From Rugosimonospora africana (lineage in GTDB: Bacteria > Actinomycetota > Actinomycetes > Mycobacteriales > Micromonosporaceae), in assembly GCF_016862975.1 (NCBI RefSeq), contig NZ_BONZ01000023.1, forward strand, positions 1-64,000: a DNA stretch of 64,000 bases. Direction: 5' to 3'. A model generated the notes under the pieces. That model had not been told where the DNA came from and ran no database searches. It saw only the letters and a program-made list of their open reading frames with translations. Shown here piece after piece: positions 36,111-43,849 of the stretch (position 1 is the first letter of the stretch; each line of letters opens with the position of its first letter). Position numbers and translations under genes: made by a program.

Positions 36111-37004
36111 TCACCGAGGCGGCGTGGCGCCGGACGCTCCATTCGAGGGGAAGCGGCCGTCCGGCGGCCAGCTCATCGTCGGCTGTGCCTGTTCGGTCTG
36201 CGACGACCAGCTCGCCTGCTGGGGTTGTTCGGTCTGCGGTGGCCAGCTCGTCGCAGGCTGCGACTGTTCGCCCTGCGACGTCCAGCCCATCGCCGGGGGC
36301 TGTTCGGTCTGCGACGTCCAGCCCATCGACGGCTGCGACCGCTCGGCCTGAGACGGCCGGGGAGTGAGCCAGTCGGTCTGCGGTGCGGCCGGCGGCTGCT
36401 GTGCCGGGCTGGAGAGGATCGACCCGAGACGGTCCAGGATCGAGGTCAGTTCGAGCCGTGCCGCGTCGTCCGTCGCGTCCACCTGGGCGCGCAGCCCGGC
36501 GAGCTGACGCATCGCCCACTGGGCGAGCGTGGCGAGCCGGGTCAGTTCTTCGCGGTCGGCCGTGTAGCTGCCGCCGGCGTTCGCCCGGTACTCGCGGACC
36601 GCCCGCTCGGCAGCGTCGTGCGCGGCACGGAGGATTTCGTTGGCCTGCTGCCGCGACTGCGAGACCAGCTGTGCCGCGCTGGTCTGCGCGGCCGCCAGCA
36701 TGTCGTCCGCGTACTGCTGTGCCTGGATCCGCTGCGCGATGAGGTCCTCGTCCAACTCCGGCGCGGTGTTGGCCGGCAACTGGCCGTGCCGGCGCGCGTA
36801 CACCTCGACCTGAAGACGCTCATTCTCGGTGAGCAGCGCGGTGATCCGCCCGTCGCGGGCGGCGACCTCCTCGGCCAGTCGCTGCAGCAGCGCCTCGACC
36901 TCCGCCGGGTCGTATCCCTTGCGGAAACCGATCTGACGGATGCGCAGGTTGCGGATCTCGTGTGGAGACAGTGGCCTGCGCCGGTAGCCGGATGACGTGC
37001 TCAT
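36111..37004 (-). CDS. DivIVA-domain coiled-coil protein
   Basis: 297 residues from ATG 37004 with AGGAGG ten bases upstream. N-terminal DivIVA motif (LSPHEIRNLRIRQIGFRKGYDPAEVEALL in about 10-40), then coiled coil about 40-165 with frequent Ala/Glu/Arg heptads, and a C-terminal Gln/Ser/Trp-rich tail (about 220-290) made of repeats like MGWTSQTEQ encoded in frame. DivIVA proteins mark poles and curved membrane in actinomycetes; this one lacks the length and context of the main Wag31. Its ATG overlaps the flavohaemoglobin TGA (ATGA), so the two are translationally coupled and it belongs to the haemoglobin operon. Confidence 0.85.
   Translation of the reverse strand: MSTSSGYRRRPLSPHEIRNLRIRQIGFRKGYDPAEVEALLQRLAEEVAARDGRITALLTENERLQVEVYARRHGQLPANTAPELDEDLIAQRIQAQQYADDMLAAAQTSAAQLVSQSRQQANEILRAAHDAAERAVREYRANAGGSYTADREELTRLATLAQWAMRQLAGLRAQVDATDDAARLELTSILDRLGSILSSPAQQPPAAPQTDWLTPRPSQAERSQPSMGWTSQTEQPPAMGWTSQGEQSQPATSWPPQTEQPQQASWSSQTEQAQPTMSWPPDGRFPSNGASGATPPR
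36133..36360. repeat. In-frame repeats encoding the DivIVA tail
   Basis: Units of about 42-57 bp built on CTGTTCGGTCTGCGACGTCCAG-like sequence (given here only by its repeated words TTCGGTCTGCG) encode the WTSQTEQ-type repeats. Confidence 0.7.
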
Positions 37005-38170
37005 CGCCGAGTGGCCTCCTGGGGCATCCGTTGCGGGGGCAGCGACGCGCTCAGCGGCGCGTAGGTCTTGTCGTCGAACTGCTCGACTCGCACGGCATCG
37101 GGCTGGTAGCCGTGCTCCATCAGGGTCTGTCGCGTGCCGGAGACCATCGCGGGCGAACCGCATATGTAGATCTGCCGGTCATGCCAGGACCCGGCGCGCA
37201 GGGCGGCCTCCACGACCGTCGCCCGCGGTTGGATCGGGTCGTCGGACATCGCGGGTATCAGGTGCAGCCAGCGCAGTTCGTTGGCGAGCTGAATGAGTGC
37301 CTGCATGTCGTACAGGTCCCACTGAGTGGCCGCCCCGACCACCAGAGTGACCCTGCGGCTGTCGAGGTTGCTCGCCAGCTCCTCGATGATGGCCTTCATC
37401 GGCGCGAGACCGGTGCCACCGGCGAGCAGCAACAGATCCTGGCGCGAGTCCTGCGACACGGTCATCCGGGTGCCGATGGGCGCACCCAGGCGCAGCAGGT
37501 CACCCTGGCGGGCCTGATAGACCATCGCGGGGGAGAACTGGCCACCGGCCACGGCACGCACGTGGAACTCGATGGTGCCGTCCGGCCGCCGGGCGTTGGC
37601 CGGCGACAGGTACCGCCAGACCCTTGGGCGCAGGTGGGATTCCACCGCGATCGACTGCCCGGACCGGTACCGCAGCTCGTGGTCCGGCCGGACGGTGAGC
37701 ACGGCGACGTCGGGCGAACGCCGCTCGTGCGACACGATTTCCGCGTTCCACCACGGCGGCTCGACCTGCTTGGCCGCCTCGGCGGCCTCGATCATCACCT
37801 TGGAGACGAGCCCGTACGCCTCGGCCCAGTCGGAAGCCAGCTGCTCGTTCCAAGCCGGGCCGAGGCCGTGAGCCAGGGTGTGCAGCAGGGCCCGGCCAAC
37901 CGTCGGGAAATGCTCGGCGGTCACCTCGAAGCGGCGGTGGTCCCGGCCGAGTTGTTGAACGAACGGGACCAGCGCCTCGGTGTCGTCGACGTTGGACACG
38001 ATGTGCCCGAGGGCGGACAGCAGCCGGTCGCGCTGCCCGCCCATGGACGCCGAGAACAGCTTGCGCAGCTCGGGGTCCAGGCTGAACAAGGTGGCGTAGA
38101 AGTACGCGGCCGCCTGGTCGCCCAGCTCGACGACCTGCGCCCAACTCGCCTTCAGTGCTGCAACGTCCAC
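37001..38170 (-). CDS. Flavohaemoglobin (globin-FAD-NAD reductase)
   Basis: 389 residues from GTG 38170, which overlaps the preceding gene's TAG by one base. Globin domain about 1-135 with Tyr in AAYFYATLF (B10 position) and His in GRDHRRFEV (F8). FAD-binding barrel about 150-255, with the flavin motif altered to WRYLSPANA instead of RQYSLS. NAD domain about 255-380 with LLLAGGTGLAPMKAI and YICGSPAMV. Detoxifies nitric oxide to nitrate, or acts as a globin-linked reductase; the altered flavin motif suggests the divergent actinomycete type rather than classic Hmp. Central gene of a three-gene coupled operon. Confidence 0.9.
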   Translation of the reverse strand: MDVAALKASWAQVVELGDQAAAYFYATLFSLDPELRKLFSASMGGQRDRLLSALGHIVSNVDDTEALVPFVQQLGRDHRRFEVTAEHFPTVGRALLHTLAHGLGPAWNEQLASDWAEAYGLVSKVMIEAAEAAKQVEPPWWNAEIVSHERRSPDVAVLTVRPDHELRYRSGQSIAVESHLRPRVWRYLSPANARRPDGTIEFHVRAVAGGQFSPAMVYQARQGDLLRLGAPIGTRMTVSQDSRQDLLLLAGGTGLAPMKAIIEELASNLDSRRVTLVVGAATQWDLYDMQALIQLANELRWLHLIPAMSDDPIQPRATVVEAALRAGSWHDRQIYICGSPAMVSGTRQTLMEHGYQPDAVRVEQFDDKTYAPLSASLPPQRMPQEATRR

Positions 38171-38619
38171 TACCGGTCGGCTCCGTAGGCGCCCGCGCCA
38201 GCGCTGACGATGAGGGGCGCGACACTGCGCAGGATGCCGTCCACGGCCATCAGGACGTCCATCGGAACCTTGAAGTCGTGCATCACGGTCAGTAGATGCA
38301 GGGACACCCGGCGGTAGGCGTCCTCTGTGACGCCCAGGTGGGCGTGCGCGGCCTGCAGGTCGCGCCCGGCATACCGGTCGGGACCGCCCAGCACCTTGGT
38401 GAGCAGCAGGATCTGGTGACGCTTGAGCGAGGAGAGCCCGTCGGCGGCGAGCATCGGCTCGAAGAATCCGGCGGTCGCCGGGTCGGCCAGCAGGCGGATG
38501 TAGAACTCCTCGACAACGGCGGAGACCGCCGCGGTCCCGCCGATCGCCAGGAACGTCGAACCGGGTGAGTCCCGTCGCGCGTCGGCATCGAGTTCGAGCA
38601 GCGCCGTGTCCTGCGTCAT
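38170..38619 (-). CDS. Group I truncated haemoglobin
   Basis: 149 residues from ATG 38619 with GAGAGG nearby. Two-on-two globin features: Tyr in VEEFYIRLL (B10), FFEPML, LKRHQILLLTKVLGG (E-helix region) and proximal His in LQAAHAHLGV (F8). A 20-residue N-terminal extension precedes the fold. Such globins oxidise nitric oxide or supply oxygen; as the first gene of an operon with flavohaemoglobin the pair may share a reductase. Promoter at 38715-38743. Confidence 0.9.
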   Translation of the reverse strand: MTQDTALLELDADARRDSPGSTFLAIGGTAAVSAVVEEFYIRLLADPATAGFFEPMLAADGLSSLKRHQILLLTKVLGGPDRYAGRDLQAAHAHLGVTEDAYRRVSLHLLTVMHDFKVPMDVLMAVDGILRSVAPLIVSAGAGAYGADR

Positions 38620-38657
38620 CGCTACCTCTCGTCGTGGGGTGTATTCCGTTGGGGTTC

Positions 38658-38691
38658 AACGAACGGCTGACCCCTAGATCAGCCGATCGTT
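38658..38691. promoter_or_regulatory. Inverted repeat in the haemoglobin operon leader
   Basis: AACGAACGGCTGA (38658-38670) and TCAGCCGATCGTT (38679-38691) form a 13-bp inverted repeat with one mismatch and an 8-base spacer, between the start site and the first gene. Candidate operator or leader hairpin. Confidence 0.55.
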
Positions 38692-38714
38692 GCCATGGGC
38701 CATACGCTTCGATG

Positions 38715-38743
38715 ACCATAGGGGACCGTTCGCCATGTAACAA
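38715..38743 (-). promoter_or_regulatory. Sigma70-type promoter of the haemoglobin operon
   Basis: Reading leftwards: TTGTTA (38743-38738), 17-bp spacer, TATGGT (38720-38715). The start site would be near 38708, about 90 bp before the first start codon. Confidence 0.55.
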
Positions 38744-38774
38744 GCGCTGGGGTCACCTCCACCTGTTACCCCGC

Positions 38775-38790
38775 CGGCAAGCGCTTGCCG
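38775..38790. promoter_or_regulatory. Perfect 16-bp palindrome CGGCAAGCGCTTGCCG
   Basis: LacI-family-like centre (AAGCGCTT). It is 32 bp upstream of the haemoglobin -35 box; a related AAGCGCT word lies at 38742. Nearest regulatory partner is unknown. Confidence 0.45.
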
Positions 38791-38941
38791 CAGTTAGGCG
38801 GAGAGTGGGCGGGTGATAGCGCGGCGCATTCGTCGCGCGTTCACTGGCGGATGGCGATGGTCACCGAACCGATTCCCGGAACCACTGTCCCCGAACGGCG
38901 GGTGACGCAAACCCATCGCCCGGGTCCGACGGCGGAGACGG

Positions 38942-39595
38942 TCAGGCCACCGCGGCGGCGACCGAGGCGCGCAGCTCCGGCAACCGGTCGTGGATGAGAC
39001 CCGGGCACTGGGTGGAGTTGAAGTCGTTGTGTCCGTAGATCTGCGCGGCCGGAATGGCGTACTGCTGGCAGATGAACGCGCACAGAGTGACCAGGCTGTT
39101 CCACAGGGCCTGCGGCGGCTGCTCGGTCAGGTACGTTCCTTCGTTCTCGATGCCGATCGCCTGGTCGTTCTGGCCGACGCAGTGCGCGCCCTCGACCATC
39201 GTCTGCCCGTGCAGCAGCGCGTAGAGACTCCCGTTGCGACCCTCGGTGACCCAGCCGCCGCGGCTGTTGGTGAAGTGCTGTCCACTGTCGATCCAGCCGT
39301 TGACGTCCATGTGCAGGTTCTGGATGTCGCGCGAGTTCTGGAAGGCGTGCGCCTGTGAGTAGTCCGTGGAGTTGGCCATCGCCGTGTGATGAACGATGAT
39401 CTTGTTGGGGCGGTTCTGCACGATGGTCAGCGGTCCGGACGGTGGCCGCGCTCCCCATTGCCCGCCGCCGGCGATGACCGGCTGGTCGACGTGGGCCGAA
39501 GCGCTGTGGGCGCCGACGGTGAGCAGGGACGCGGCCGCGGCTCCGGCGCCGAGGGCAGTGCCGCGCAGCAGGGTACGGCGGTTGAGGGGGGACAT
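38942..39595 (-). CDS. Tat-exported PGRP/N-acetylmuramoyl-L-alanine amidase
   Basis: 217 residues from ATG 39595 with GAGGAG five bases upstream. Tat leader NRRTLLRGTALGAG. Amidase_2/PGRP fold about 55-215: zinc ligands expected from IIVHHTA (first His), and GHNDFNSTQCPG (second His and Cys), plus AIGIENEG. Cleaves the amide between muramic acid and L-Ala in peptidoglycan, outside the membrane. Single gene; a GtrA gene lies further upstream on the same strand. Confidence 0.88.
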   Translation of the reverse strand: MSPLNRRTLLRGTALGAGAAAASLLTVGAHSASAHVDQPVIAGGGQWGARPPSGPLTIVQNRPNKIIVHHTAMANSTDYSQAHAFQNSRDIQNLHMDVNGWIDSGQHFTNSRGGWVTEGRNGSLYALLHGQTMVEGAHCVGQNDQAIGIENEGTYLTEQPPQALWNSLVTLCAFICQQYAIPAAQIYGHNDFNSTQCPGLIHDRLPELRASVAAAVA

Positions 39596-39699
39596 GGCAG
39601 CTCCTCATCACCCTATGTGAATTTATCGATGTGATCATAAAGGGAGCCGGTTCGGCCCGTCGAGAGGCCGGGCGCGCCCGGGACGGGTGGCTCGCCGGG

Positions 39700-40179
39700 T
39701 CAGCGGCGGCTGAACACCCACCGCCGCGCCGCGGTGTACGTGAAGACGGCCACGCAACCGGCGGCGGTCAGTCGGGCCAGCCGGAAATCCAGGCCGAGAC
39801 CGGTCAGGCCGGTGGTCACCCCCAGGGTCAGGCCGTAGTCGCAGCAGATCACCAGGAAGTACCGCAGTGCCTGGCCGGCGACGGGGGCGTGCGAGCGGAA
39901 GTTCAGGGTGCGGTTCAGCACGAAGTTGAGCGCGAACGCGCACAGGTAAGCGATGCTGACCTCGGCCGCCTCCGGCAGGCCGGTCCACGCGTGCAGGGCG
40001 CTGAGCAGTGCGAGGTCGACGAGAAACGTGAACCCGCCGAGGATCGCGAAGCCGACCAGTTCCCGGGGCAGGACCCGGCGCAGCCGGGGTGGCAGGCGGT
40101 CCAGCGCCCGTACCAGTGCGCCGTCGACCCGCTCGACCAGCCGGACCCGCGTCGCCGGCCGCTCCCGTACCCCCGTCAC
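39700..40179 (-). CDS. GtrA-family membrane protein
   Basis: 159 residues from GTG 40179; in-frame GTG 40194 and ATG 40242 are alternatives as no start has a strong ribosome site. Four membrane helices between about 40 and 150 with GtrA landmarks: LVGFAILGGFTFLVDLALL, AFALNFVLNRTLNF and YTAARRWVF at the end. GtrA proteins are thought to flip or assist transfer of polyprenyl-linked sugars to cell-surface polymers. No partner glycosyltransferase is in the window. Confidence 0.8.
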   Translation of the reverse strand: MTGVRERPATRVRLVERVDGALVRALDRLPPRLRRVLPRELVGFAILGGFTFLVDLALLSALHAWTGLPEAAEVSIAYLCAFALNFVLNRTLNFRSHAPVAGQALRYFLVICCDYGLTLGVTTGLTGLGLDFRLARLTAAGCVAVFTYTAARRWVFSRR

Positions 40180-40355
40180 CTGACCATGATGCACGCCGGA
40201 GCTTCCGCGCTCCGGCGTTTCGCCCAGCCGGACACGCGGCATTCACCAGAACGTCGATCACTGTTATGCCGGCGGGTCGGGAGCCGCCAGGTGGTCGATA
40301 GTATCGAGTAGCATCAATTCATCGCCGCCCGTACCCACAACGGCAGGAGGACGAG

Positions 40356-41657
40356 ATGAGAGCACCGCACCGCCGCACGGCCGCGGCCACCGCCGTTCTG
40401 GTCACCGCCGCCCTGGCGGTCGTGACCGGCGGCTTCGTGGTGACCGGCGACCTCGTGGGGACATCGGTGGCGGCCCAGGCCGCGACCACCGGGTGCCGGG
40501 TCGACTACCGGGTCACCAGCCAGTGGTCCGGCGGATTCGGCGGCGACGTCACTATCACCAACCTCGGCGACGCCGTCACCGCCTGGACCCTGACCTGGAC
40601 CTTCGCCGCCGGTCAGAGCGTCACCCAGGCATGGAACGCCACCGTGACCCAGAGCGGGACCGCGGTCACCGCGAAGAACGTCGGCTACAACGGCACGATC
40701 GCCAGCGGCGGCACCGCCAGCTTCGGCTTCAACGGGACCTGGACCGGGAGCAACCCGGTACCCGCGGCGTTCACGCTGAACGGCACCCCGTGCACCGGCC
40801 TCCCGACCGCGACACCGTGCGCCACCCCGTCGGGCGGCACCCAGCCGACGCCGAGCCTCACCCCGAGCCGTACCCCCACCGGCGCGCCGACCACCCCGTC
40901 GAGTAGGCCGTCCACGAGCGGCCCACCCGGCTCGCAGCCCCGGGTCACCATCTGGATGGCGGGCGACTCGACGATGATGAACCCGGTGGGAGGCGTCTGC
41001 CCGGTCGGTTGGGGCAGCCAGTTCGCGCCCTACTTCAACAGCAACGTGACCGTCGTCGACAGCGCGGTCGGCGGGCGCAGCATCCAGACCTGGCTGTACG
41101 ACCCGAACGTCACCACCACGATGAACTCCGCCGGTGAGTGCGTCGTCAGCCCGGCGACCTACTCGGCCCGGTGGCAGGCCATGCTGAACTCGTCGACGGG
41201 TATGAAGGCCGGCGACTATCTGTTCATCCAGTTCGGCATCAACGACGGGGACAGCACCTGCAACCGGCATGTGGGATCGGCGCGGTACAAGGAACTGCTC
41301 GGGGTGATGGCGGCCGCGGCGGCGCAGCGCGGCGTGCGTGCCGTGTTCCTGACCCCGGTCGCCGCGATCACGTGTAGCGGGAGCGTGGCGACCGGGAACC
41401 GGGGATTCCTCGCCGAGACGTTCGACGCCGGTGCCGCCGCCGGCGTACCCGTCATCGATCTGCACAAGCTGAGCTACACGCTGTACAACACCCTCAAGTT
41501 CTGTCCGAACAACGGCGACTACACCTCGGGCGCCGTGGGCGCGTTCTTCTGCGACGACCACACCCATTTCGAGACGCAGGGTGCCCGGCAGATCGCCGGT
41601 GTCGTGGCCACCGCGGTACGGAATCAGCAACTCGGCCTCGCCGCGTACCTCCGGTGA
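40356..41657 (+). CDS. CBM2-CE12 rhamnogalacturonan acetylesterase, secreted
   Basis: 433 residues from ATG 40356 with AGGAGGACGAG directly upstream. Signal peptide about 1-43. CBM2 about 44-150 (SQWSGGFGGDV, TLTWTFAAGQ). Thr/Pro/Ser linker about 150-195. SGNH domain of CE12 type: WMAGDSTMM (Ser), GGRSIQTW, QFGINDGD and DDHTHFE (Asp-His). Removes acetyl groups from rhamnogalacturonan I, opening it to the lyases and GH105. Monocistronic; shares a terminator with the convergent esterase gene. Confidence 0.88.
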   Translation: MRAPHRRTAAATAVLVTAALAVVTGGFVVTGDLVGTSVAAQAATTGCRVDYRVTSQWSGGFGGDVTITNLGDAVTAWTLTWTFAAGQSVTQAWNATVTQSGTAVTAKNVGYNGTIASGGTASFGFNGTWTGSNPVPAAFTLNGTPCTGLPTATPCATPSGGTQPTPSLTPSRTPTGAPTTPSSRPSTSGPPGSQPRVTIWMAGDSTMMNPVGGVCPVGWGSQFAPYFNSNVTVVDSAVGGRSIQTWLYDPNVTTTMNSAGECVVSPATYSARWQAMLNSSTGMKAGDYLFIQFGINDGDSTCNRHVGSARYKELLGVMAAAAAQRGVRAVFLTPVAAITCSGSVATGNRGFLAETFDAGAAAGVPVIDLHKLSYTLYNTLKFCPNNGDYTSGAVGAFFCDDHTHFETQGARQIAGVVATAVRNQQLGLAAYLR

Positions 41658-41660
41658 CGC

Positions 41661-41695
41661 GTCCGGGCTCCGGTGCCTCGTGCCGGAGCCCGGAC
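41661..41695. terminator. Perfect 13-bp hairpin between convergent esterase genes
   Basis: GTCCGGGCTCCGG (41661-41673) pairs perfectly with 41683-41695 around a 9-base loop, a few bases after one stop codon and 12 bp after the other. Confidence 0.75.
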
Positions 41696-41706
41696 CCGCG
41701 CGGGGA

Positions 41707-43155
41707 TCAGGCCACCGCGCACGCCGCCGCGTTGAGGGTGAAGCCGGCCGGCTCGCGGTTGGTACCGGTCTGGCTGGCCAGGAATCCGAAACTGGTGGAG
41801 CCGCCGGGTGCGATGGTCGCGTTCCAGCCCCCGTCGGTCGCGGTCACGGCCGCCCCGTTCTGCGTGACGCTCGCGTTCCATGCCTGGCTGACGGTCTGGC
41901 CGTCGGGGAACGACCAGCCCAGCGACCAGCCGTTGACGGCGACGGTACCGGTGTTGGCGATGACCACGTCGCCCTGGAACCCGCCCTGCCACTGGCTGGT
42001 GACGGTGTAGGAGACCGAGCAGCCGGCCGGGCCGCCACCGGTGCGCGTCGGGGTGGGGGAGGCCGTGTGAGAGGACGTGGGGGAGGCCGTGGGGGAGGCT
42101 GTGGGGGAGGCGCCCAGCCGGGCGGCGATGATCGGAGCCAGGCGGTCCGCGACGGCCCGGTGCCCGGCGTCGTTCGGGTGTACCGAGTCGGACAGCTGGG
42201 CGGAGGTCAGCCAACCCTCGGTGTTGACGTAGACGACATCGCTGTCTCCGGCGGCGTTGCGGGCCTGCACCGCGGCCTGGGTCTGGGCGGCGAACCGCTG
42301 GCTGAAGGTTTCCAGGGCGAAGACGACCGCGCCCGGATACTTCGCGCGGACCTCCTCCAGCAGGTGGGTGTACGACGACTGGAACTGCGGCGTGTGTACG
42401 CCGTGGCCACTGTCGTTGGTACCGAGATTGATGACGACGGCGTTGGCCTGGTACCGGCCGAAGTCCCAGTCGGGTGTGGCCGCGTTGGGATCCAACTTGA
42501 GGAACTGGTTCTCCAGTCCCACACAGCCGTCCGCGGTGGCGACCAGGCACGCGCCGCCCTGGGCGATCTGGGTGTGCCGGGTGCCGAGCCGTTCGCCGAT
42601 CAGCCAACCGTAGGCGGTCAGCGCGTTCTCGGTGGTGGTCGTGCCCACCGTGATGGAGTCGCCGACGAACTCGATCAGCCTCGCCGGCACGGTCGCCGGG
42701 TAGGTGTGCGCTCCCGGGTCGAGGGTCAGACCCTGGAAGACCGCGTCGCCGTGGTACGAGCCGGCCACCACGCGGTACGACACGCGCAGGGTGTGGTTGC
42801 CGGCGGCCAGCCGGGTCGGGGTGAGGTTCACTGTGCCGGCGACGTTGGTGAGGTAGACGTCGGGTCCGCCGTCGATGCTCGCGTACAGGTCGATCGTGTT
42901 GCGCTGGTTGAGCTTGACGGTAGTGCCGGTGAAGCCGGTCGTGAAGTACGCGCCTGCCCAGTAGGGGACGTAGGCGGCCGGGTTGCGGGTGTCCCACCGG
43001 CCGACGAAGGCGATGTTCGGGTCCACAGGCGAACCGTCACCGGCGGCGGCGTGCGCGCCCGGCGTCACGGCCACGAATCCGGCGAGCAGCGCGGTGGCCG
43101 CTACCGCGAGCGTCACGGCGAGCGTCGTCACCGCTCGTCTGGGTCGTAGATACAT
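41707..43155 (-). CDS. SGNH/CE2-like esterase with C-terminal CBM2, secreted
   Basis: 482 residues from ATG 43155 with TGGAG six bases upstream; the open frame further 5' crosses a minisatellite and is not used. Signal peptide about 1-37. CE2-like N-terminal jelly roll about 45-160 (IAFVGRWDTRN). SGNH domain with IEFVGDSITVGTT, NLGTNDSGHGVHT and DSVHPNDAGHRAV (about 165-370). Ser/Pro/Thr linker with TASP repeats, then CBM2 about 395-482 (SQWQGGFQGDV). Likely deacetylates xylan or other plant polymers. Module order is the reverse of the CE2 gene at 13.2 kb. Confidence 0.85.
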   Translation of the reverse strand: MYLRPRRAVTTLAVTLAVAATALLAGFVAVTPGAHAAAGDGSPVDPNIAFVGRWDTRNPAAYVPYWAGAYFTTGFTGTTVKLNQRNTIDLYASIDGGPDVYLTNVAGTVNLTPTRLAAGNHTLRVSYRVVAGSYHGDAVFQGLTLDPGAHTYPATVPARLIEFVGDSITVGTTTTENALTAYGWLIGERLGTRHTQIAQGGACLVATADGCVGLENQFLKLDPNAATPDWDFGRYQANAVVINLGTNDSGHGVHTPQFQSSYTHLLEEVRAKYPGAVVFALETFSQRFAAQTQAAVQARNAAGDSDVVYVNTEGWLTSAQLSDSVHPNDAGHRAVADRLAPIIAARLGASPTASPTASPTSSHTASPTPTRTGGGPAGCSVSYTVTSQWQGGFQGDVVIANTGTVAVNGWSLGWSFPDGQTVSQAWNASVTQNGAAVTATDGGWNATIAPGGSTSFGFLASQTGTNREPAGFTLNAAACAVA

Positions 43156-43229
43156 GAGTGCTCCAGGGTCATTCGTAGGGCGGCCGGCCGGCGTCCGTCG
43201 CGCGTCCGGTGACCCGGATCCAGCGGCTC

Positions 43230-43430
43230 CCGGACGCGAGCTGTCCATGGCGGACAGTCCGCCGTGGACGGTCCGTCGCGCGGACAGTCCACCATGGACG
43301 GTCCGTCGCGAGCGATCCATCGCGGACGGTGCATCGCGAACAGTCCACCGTGCGACGTCCGACGTGGACGGCCCGTCGCGAACAGTCCGGCGTGGACGAT
43401 CCGGGCGTGGACGGTTCGGCGCGGATCGGC
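43230..43430. repeat. Degenerate minisatellite, ~28-30 bp unit
   Basis: About six imperfect units built from (A/G)TGGACGGTCCGTCGCG and (C/A)GGACAGTCC. The GGACxGTCC words are themselves palindromic. Confidence 0.75.
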
Positions 43431-43630
43431 GTCCGGATACCGCCGGCGACCGGCGGGTGGGTCGGCACACCAGCTCGACCGATGGTCTCGCCCGGCCCCG
43501 GACTCCCGGGCTGGCTCGGCTACCAACCCGGTTGAGCTGGCAATTGTTACCGTTCACATCGACACTTGTCAAGCCCTGAGTGATACGTCGGCGGGTCGTG
43601 CCGAACTGTCGTGAAGCGTCACCGCGGACA

Positions 43631-43659
43631 TTGACGACATAGAAGTGCATCGATACGAT
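43631..43659 (+). promoter_or_regulatory. Sigma70-type promoter of the pectate lyase gene
   Basis: TTGACG (43631-43636), 17-bp spacer, TACGAT (43654-43659). Start site expected near 43666, inside the operator, giving a leader of about 185 bases. Confidence 0.65.
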
Positions 43660-43661
43660 TC

Positions 43662-43679
43662 GGGAAAGCGTTTTCACCC
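43662..43679. promoter_or_regulatory. LacI-type operator at the pectate lyase start site
   Basis: GGGAAAGCGTTTTCACCC matches the GAAAGCG(C/T)TTTC pattern of LacI/GalR-family operators and sits directly after the -10 box, where binding would block transcription. Confidence 0.6.
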
Positions 43680-43740
43680 GCGTCCCCTCCCGACCAGCGC
43701 GATGCTCGGATCGTGGTGGGGCCCACGGCCATCCCGTTTC

Positions 43741-43792
43741 CGACCAGTCTGGCTCGGCGCGTCTGACGCCGCGCCGCGACCCAGACCAGTCG
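43741..43792. repeat. REP-like palindromic repeat, copy 2
   Basis: Outer arms CGACCAGTCTGG and CCAGACCAGTCG pair at 10 of 12 positions, the inner CTCGGCGCG/CGCGCCGCG parts continue the stem. It lies in the untranslated leader of the pectate lyase transcript. Confidence 0.65.
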
Positions 43793-43849
43793 TGCGCCGC
43801 GGACCGTACCGCGTTGCGGGGACGCCCACGTCCCAATCGGAGGTTGCTC

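Larger units (their letters stand above)
43156..43849. other. 694-bp divergent region upstream of pectate lyase
   Basis: It contains a minisatellite (43230-43430), an AT-richer core with promoter and operator (43631-43679) and one copy of the palindromic repeat (43741-43792) in the pectate lyase leader. No gene was recognised. Confidence 0.5.

Noticed and set aside
38775-38790. Terminator for the PGRP or haemoglobin genes
   Set aside because: The palindrome has no loop and lies upstream of a promoter, not after a stop codon, so an operator is more likely.
43230-43430. Possible CRISPR array
   Set aside because: Units are degenerate, directly adjacent and lack unique spacers; no cas genes are in the window. 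The same holds for the other minisatellites.
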